Shown piece after piece: positions 6,854 to 10,132 of a DNA stretch of 10,132 nucleotides; within the stretch, counting starts at the first letter, position 1; each line of letters begins with the position of its first letter. Source of the stretch: Cephalothrix spiralis (Eukaryota; Nemertea; Palaeonemertea; Archinemertea; Cephalotrichidae); assembly GCA_032353305.1 (NCBI GenBank), contig JAUCNG010418911.1, forward strand, positions 1 to 10,132. Reading direction: 5' to 3'. The notes under the pieces were generated by a model. That model saw nothing but the letters and a program-made list of their open reading frames with translations, searched no databases and was not told where the DNA came from. Made by a program: the position numbers and the translations under genes.

Positions 6854-7831
6854 TTATTTTAATTCTAAATTTAAAATATTATAATTTGTGTATATTTTGT
6901 CGTTATACGGTTTTTTCACCTTTTGGACTGTAACATTTACAAAGACTGAAACTAATGAATCTTTAAATATTTTTTTTTCTTCTTCAGGTTTTTTAGCATA
7001 CTGTTCTGCTGAAAGTATTGTTAAATTTTGGGCATTCTTGCCAAAAAGGCTAGTCCAAAAGGAATAATTTTCCTCTGTAAAGGATAAACCAATCCTGTAT
7101 AGAGGCTTAGTATTGATAATTATATCATTGCATTTTTGGCAAAATAAATGCCCCCTTACAACAGTACTTTTTGTCAGACATTTGGAGCATCCGATGTATA
7201 ACAGAGGTTGTGAAATTTCAGATATCATAACATCATTCAATTTAAATACCCCTTCTGGGGAGGATATTAAAGTTTCAATTGATATGATATTTGAGCACTG
7301 AGGTGGCTCAAGAATACCTTTAAGAGCATTTACCAAATCAGTGTCTGATTCAGTAATATTTTTTAAATTGCTTTGAGGAGTAGTACCTATGTATCTTTCC
7401 CCCATATATAGCTTTGCAACCCCATTACATATTTCAATAATTGAATGCACCGGGAAAATGTCAACAGAATTTTCCCAAATAGTTAATTTGGCGGAAATTG
7501 TGCTGTCGAAGACGAGCAAGTCCTGCTTCCGCAAATTTTTACCCCCCACTACACTGTTATCTAAGACTTTGGCAATTTTTACAATTAAATTTACATATTG
7601 GTTCGGTGGCAAAGAAAGAGCCTCTTTCACACTTATGATTTTGCACTCTACCTTGTCACTAGTCAGAGTAAAGATAGTTTCTTTTTGCGAAATTATTTCA
7701 AAATCCTGGCGGTTGAACTTCGGGTTTGGTTTTTGTGTTACAAATTTCTCTATGGTATAGACTTTCCCGACTTCATCCAACTTTTCAGCATCGGTACCAA
7801 AAGCTATCAGTCTTCTTTTACACTTGGAATC
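6854..7831 (-). CDS. RPA-like OB-fold single-strand DNA binding protein, last exon
   Basis: The exon encodes 325 residues, ending in TAA. It opens straight after a strong acceptor (TTGTTTTTTCAG, 7832-7843) in phase 0; the TTG inside that tract is intronic, not a start. The first ~60 residues (KCKRRLIAFG...) finish an OB-like fold begun in the exon at 9119-9246. A second OB fold covers ~75-155: VNLIVKIAKV, RKQDLLVFD, LTIWENSVDIF, YIGTT. A third region has a four-cysteine zinc ribbon like that of RPA70 DBD-C (GCSKC ... FCQKC; Cys215, 218, 231, 234 of the exon). The protein is expected to coat single-stranded DNA in the nucleus. Stand-alone RPA-like genes are known passengers of plant and some animal Helitrons, and this one ends 39 bp before the Helitron replicase ATG on the same strand, so a role in transposition is likely. 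It could instead be a host-derived paralogue. The fold call is firm; membership of the element is inference. Confidence 0.85.
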   Translation of the reverse strand, partial: DSKCKRRLIAFGTDAEKLDEVGKVYTIEKFVTQKPNPKFNRQDFEIISQKETIFTLTSDKVECKIISVKEALSLPPNQYVNLIVKIAKVLDNSVVGGKNLRKQDLLVFDSTISAKLTIWENSVDIFPVHSIIEICNGVAKLYMGERYIGTTPQSNLKNITESDTDLVNALKGILEPPQCSNIISIETLISSPEGVFKLNDVMISEISQPLLYIGCSKCLTKSTVVRGHLFCQKCNDIIINTKPLYRIGLSFTEENYSFWTSLFGKNAQNLTILSAEQYAKKPEEEKKIFKDSLVSVFVNVTVQKVKKPYNDKIYTNYNILNLELK

Positions 7832-8094
7832 CTGAAAAAACAAATAAATAAAGTTATATTACAGCTTAATTAATGCTAATAAATTAGCTTCTACAAATAT
7901 TGCCCTCATTGTATAGTACTAGTCTGCATAGCTATATGATGTATATATTAAATAATTTTTATTATGATCAAGGTAATATTTAATAACTCACTGCCTTAAT
8001 AGTTACGGTTTGGGTAACATTCCGGCAGGCATATGAAACAAATATTATATTAAATAAATGTATTTCAAAAAGTTTCACTGACTGTGAATGAGTC

Positions 8095-8117
8095 GTGTGG
8101 GGTGCAACTGCCCACAC
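8095..8117. repeat. GC-rich hairpin within the intron
   Basis: GTGTGGG (8095-8101) pairs perfectly with CCCACAC (8111-8117) around a 9-base loop. It stands out in otherwise AT-rich DNA. It resembles the size of a Helitron 3' hairpin, but no CTRR end follows at 10-12 bases on either strand. Confidence 0.4.
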
Positions 8118-8457
8118 CGGGATAAGAATTAAAATTTGATACGATATTGATTTCCAAAATAAATTTAGATACATTAGATACTGAAATTTCATTTTGTGAG
8201 GTGTTAAATTTTGTATATTTAAATAAGAAGACCCATGTCTTGGGAGTGTGTCAATATTTGCCCTATGGGAAAATTTATATCTAAGAGCATGCGCCGGTAA
8301 TGCGATACGACTATCATGTGATCAATGTAGGCCTAAATGAGGTTTGCTACGGCCTTGCTTTAAAATGACCAAGTATATATTTGGTTGAAATTTAAATTTA
8401 TTAATACACTTTTAACCCTATCTAGGGTATACAAAGCAAAGATTACATATTATTAAT

Positions 8458-8506
8458 AATATTATTATGCAAGAAAACATCAATATTATTATGTAAGAAA
8501 AACATC
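8458..8506. repeat. Imperfect tandem duplication, two units of 24 and 25 bp
   Basis: The units 8458-8481 and 8482-8506 differ by one C/T substitution and one extra A. The first unit overlaps a perfect 14-bp palindrome TAATAATATTATTA (8454-8467). It was probably a recent slippage duplication, with no function implied. Confidence 0.7.
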
Positions 8507-9118
8507 CAGGATTCTAAGCCTCAAGGTTACTGGTTGAGATTACACCCTGTATAACATGTCAATTACTCAAAATATTTCATAATATTTAAATTAATATTAT
8601 TAGTTAAAGCATAAATAAATTGATTAGTTAAAAATTCTTAGATGTATCAATCAGCTATATAGGTAGAGGTATACAGTCAAAATTTAGATAATGACAGATC
8701 TATATGTATAATTAGGACATCACCGGAGACGAATTTTTTCCTCACACACTTCTCTAAATATAAAACAAATATCGTTTCAATCTAAAACGTTTTTGATGAA
8801 ATAACGATTCATACCAATGTTGAACCAAAGAGAACGGTAATACTCGGATTATAGAAATTGATATTGAGATATTCCCCATTCCTAAAAATCGGTATCATCC
8901 GTATTATAGTCTAATTGCAGTTTCTCTGTCACAATATACAACACAAAAGTTAATTACCTATTTTTTAATCATGGTAATTACTATGACATTAGTCTTCTTT
9001 TGATAGAAATCTTATTTCTTTAGTCTTAAATTGTAAGATATTCGATTATTTCAGCGCTTAGATACTGATTATGAAGGAAATGTATAAACCCTGAAATCTT
9101 ACGAACTAATTTATTTAC

Positions 9119-9246
9119 CTTTACGGTTCCTTGAAAAAGGCTTTTTCCGTTTTTATCTTTGTTCTTTATGGGAGTTCTGTGGATAACCTCAAGCTTGACC
9201 TTAGGACTGTTTACTACAGTACAATTAGCAGGTAAAGAATCCAAGT
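9119..9246 (-). CDS. RPA-like OB-fold protein, internal exon
   Basis: This is a 128-bp exon: two bases (AC) completing a codon, then 42 codons. It is bounded by an acceptor (TTTTTTTTCAG, 9247-9257) and a donor (AAG|GTAAAT at 9119/9118). It encodes LDSLPANCTVVNSPKVKLEV followed by HRTPIKNKDKNGKSLFQGTV, the first strands of an OB fold; the sequence then continues in phase 0 into the exon at 7831. An SPIK.../...YFDG-like opening of this kind is typical of RPA-like proteins that are multicopy in invertebrates and fish (from memory). Its phase-1 start means at least one upstream exon is missing. None could be identified between 9250 and the window end, so the start codon is unknown. Reading through the donor reaches a stop at 9026, but that extension is intronic. 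Confidence 0.75.
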
Positions 9247-9461
9247 CTGAAAAAAAATTATGTATTGATTAAATTTATTTGATATATGTTAGAAGTACTT
9301 TTCCAATTCGATTAAAAATACACTGATAGGGTGCTTATACATTTTACAATATTGATTATTTGGAAATAAGTCTTCACTAACCACTAGAATTTAGTATCGA
9401 AATGAAATTTAGGACACGTAGGGCCCAAACACCGTTGAAAGGTAAAAGTCATTCACCCTGG

Positions 9462-9478
9462 AAACCCCTTGGGGGTTT
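9462..9478. repeat. Perfect 7-bp hairpin with a 3-base loop
   Basis: AAACCCC (9462-9468) and GGGGTTT (9472-9478) surround TTG. It looks like a bacterial terminator, but that reading makes no sense in this eukaryotic context. It is more likely part of a repeat-element edge. Confidence 0.4.
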
Positions 9479-9547
9479 TGATCATTGGCACATTAGAGAT
9501 AATATAATACCATCCGGAAATTTTTTCAATCGGTGGAATTCGAGAAA

Positions 9548-9557
9548 ATGACGTCAT
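9548..9557. promoter_or_regulatory. CRE-type palindrome
   Basis: ATGACGTCAT is a perfect 10-bp palindrome containing the TGACGTCA core bound by CREB/ATF bZIP factors. It lies 5 bases from an NRF1-type palindrome and immediately outside the inverted arm at 9573. Factor binding is inferred from the motif only. Confidence 0.4.
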
Positions 9558-9562
9558 TCTGC

Positions 9563-9574
9563 TGCGCATGCGCA
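9563..9574. promoter_or_regulatory. NRF1-type palindrome
   Basis: TGCGCATGCGCA is a perfect 12-bp palindrome matching the NRF1 (alpha-Pal) consensus, two GCGCA half-sites. It is GC-rich in an AT-rich setting. It overlaps the first two bases of the inverted arm, so it may be part of the repeat terminus and thus carried to many loci. Confidence 0.45.
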
Positions 9575-9635
9575 AATCGAAAAAATAATGATGTCATTTG
9601 ACTAATAAGGGTCATATTCCTATCTGCTCGTAATA
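9573..9635 (+). repeat. Left inverted arm (63 bp)
   Basis: It starts CAAATCGAAAAAATAATG and ends CTGCTCGTAATA. It pairs with 10070-10132. The arm may extend further left into the NRF1/CRE region, but the partner bases lie beyond the window. Confidence 0.9.
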
Positions 9636-10069
9636 TATTTATATGGCTTAATCCCAACCGTTTCTGAGATATTGCACCTAAAATTCAAAAAAAGTCATAT
9701 TTGTGGCAGTTTTTGAGTACTAATGACACGCTTGAATAAAGCCAATTTAATATTGTTTTGTCTGGAAAAGTACTCCTGCACTTCCTTAACAAAAATATAG
9801 TTGTAGAAATCCAATGTGATCCTTGTTTCTTTAAGATTAATCTATTTTGAAATAACTTATTTTATATAGGCTATCCAGTATCCCTGTACTAAACTGTAAT
9901 AGAATTAGTATTACAGCATAGGAAAAAAATGCGGTTTTCCGGGTATGTATTTAGGGCACTTTTTGTGGTTGAAATGTATTTTAATCGTTGCTGGTGGTAA
10001 ATAAAGCACTAACCTAAACTTTAATTGTAGATTTATTTTCGTCGGATTAAAATAAACACCACATAAATG

Positions 10070-10132
10070 TATTACGAGCAGATAGGAATATGACCCTTAT
10101 TAGTCAAATGGCATCATTATTTTTTCGATTTG
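10070..10132 (-). repeat. Right inverted arm (63 bp, cut by window end)
   Basis: It begins TATTACGAGCAGATAGG and ends CATTATTTTTTCGATTTG at the final base. It is an exact reverse complement of 9573-9635 except for one position. Confidence 0.9.

Larger units (their letters stand above)
7832..9118 (-). other. Intron of the RPA-like gene (1287 bp)
   Basis: The donor is AAG|GTAAAT (exon ends at 9119) and the acceptor TTTTTTCAG|GAT (exon starts at 7831). Both exons join in phase 0, and the joined protein reads ...LFQGTVK-DSKCKRRLIAFG..., which fits a continuous OB fold. Within it I see no second gene. A 70-codon minus-strand frame at 7980-8192 has no domain signature. It contains a GC-rich hairpin (8095-8117) and a short tandem duplication (8458-8506), listed separately. 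Confidence 0.78.
9247..9572. other. Non-coding stretch upstream of the RPA-like exon
   Basis: No gene is seen. On the minus strand this is intron or upstream DNA of the RPA-like gene. It contains the acceptor tract for that exon, a perfect small hairpin (AAACCCC, TTG loop, GGGGTTT, 9462-9478), and two palindromic transcription-factor-like sites at its end (listed separately). Confidence 0.5.
9573..10132. mobile_element. MITE-like or foldback element with long terminal inverted arms, truncated by the window
   Basis: Arms at 9573-9635 and 10070-10132 are reverse complements over 63 bases with one mismatch (T9594 versus G10111), separated by 434 bp of AT-rich non-coding DNA. No transposase is encoded between them. 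The right arm is still matching at the last base of the window, so the element runs further and its true ends and target-site duplication cannot be read. It looks like a non-autonomous DNA-transposon derivative. The family is not recognised. Confidence 0.8.

Noticed and set aside
7389-7873. Two overlapping plus-strand frames opposite the RPA-like exon
   Set aside because: They are antisense to a clear OB-fold coding sequence and show no motifs of their own.
7980-8192. 70-codon minus-strand frame inside the intron
   Set aside because: It has no ATG-supported start of quality and no recognisable motif, and it is framed by good splice sites of the surrounding gene. It is most likely a chance frame.
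8454-8467. TAATAATATTATTA palindrome as a rolling-circle nick site of a ssDNA virus
   Set aside because: It only loosely resembles the nonanucleotide of such origins, has no stem around it, and sits in low-complexity AT-rich DNA.
9462-9478. Rho-independent terminator
   Set aside because: The stem-loop looks like one, but the locus is eukaryotic and no bacterial gene is present.

Overview
This window looks like nuclear DNA from an animal, probably an aquatic invertebrate. The evidence is strongly AT-rich spacer DNA, genes with good spliceosomal introns, and protein families typical of invertebrate transposon-rich regions. Frequent TACATGTA-type words hint at a bivalve or other mollusc, but that is only a guess. 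There are no bacterial operon signals, rRNA, tRNA or CRISPR. All recognisable coding sequence is on the minus strand.

Read in the minus direction (high to low coordinates), the layout is as follows. (1) 10132-9573: a palindromic, MITE-like repeat with 63-bp terminal inverted arms, cut by the window edge. (2) 9246-9119 and 7831-6854: two exons of an RPA-like single-strand DNA binding (OB-fold) protein, separated by a 1287-bp intron; its first exon is not seen. (3) 6814-4412: an intact 800-residue reading frame. It starts with a complete ubiquitin-specific protease (USP, peptidase C19) domain and continues into the DUF6570-like and Helitron_like_N regions of a Helitron replicase. (4) 4415-1908: the next reading frame, with the HUH/Y2 Rep nuclease and the front part of a Pif1-type helicase. 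(5) 1915-1520: the last helicase motifs, in a third frame. (6) 1308-721: a 3'-terminal exon encoding an SGNH/GDSL hydrolase domain with all catalytic residues. (7) 720-1: AT-rich non-coding DNA.

Items 3-5 are one Helitron-like rolling-circle transposase of roughly 1,760 residues, broken by two single-nucleotide frame changes. The first is at a run of eight T residues in the coding strand, which could be a mutation, a sequencing error or a programmed -1 frameshift. The second is a one-base excess near the end and looks like decay. The Rep is expected to nick DNA and Pif1 to unwind it. The RPA-like protein would bind the displaced strand, and the USP domain could remove ubiquitin from the transposase or from host repair factors. 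The SGNH exon is either a module of the element or a captured or neighbouring host exon.

The most notable observation is the deubiquitinase fused to the N-terminus of a Helitron replicase. The next is a 15-bp inverted pair that brackets exactly the fused gene. No canonical Helitron termini (5'-TC, or 3' hairpin plus CTRR) could be assigned.
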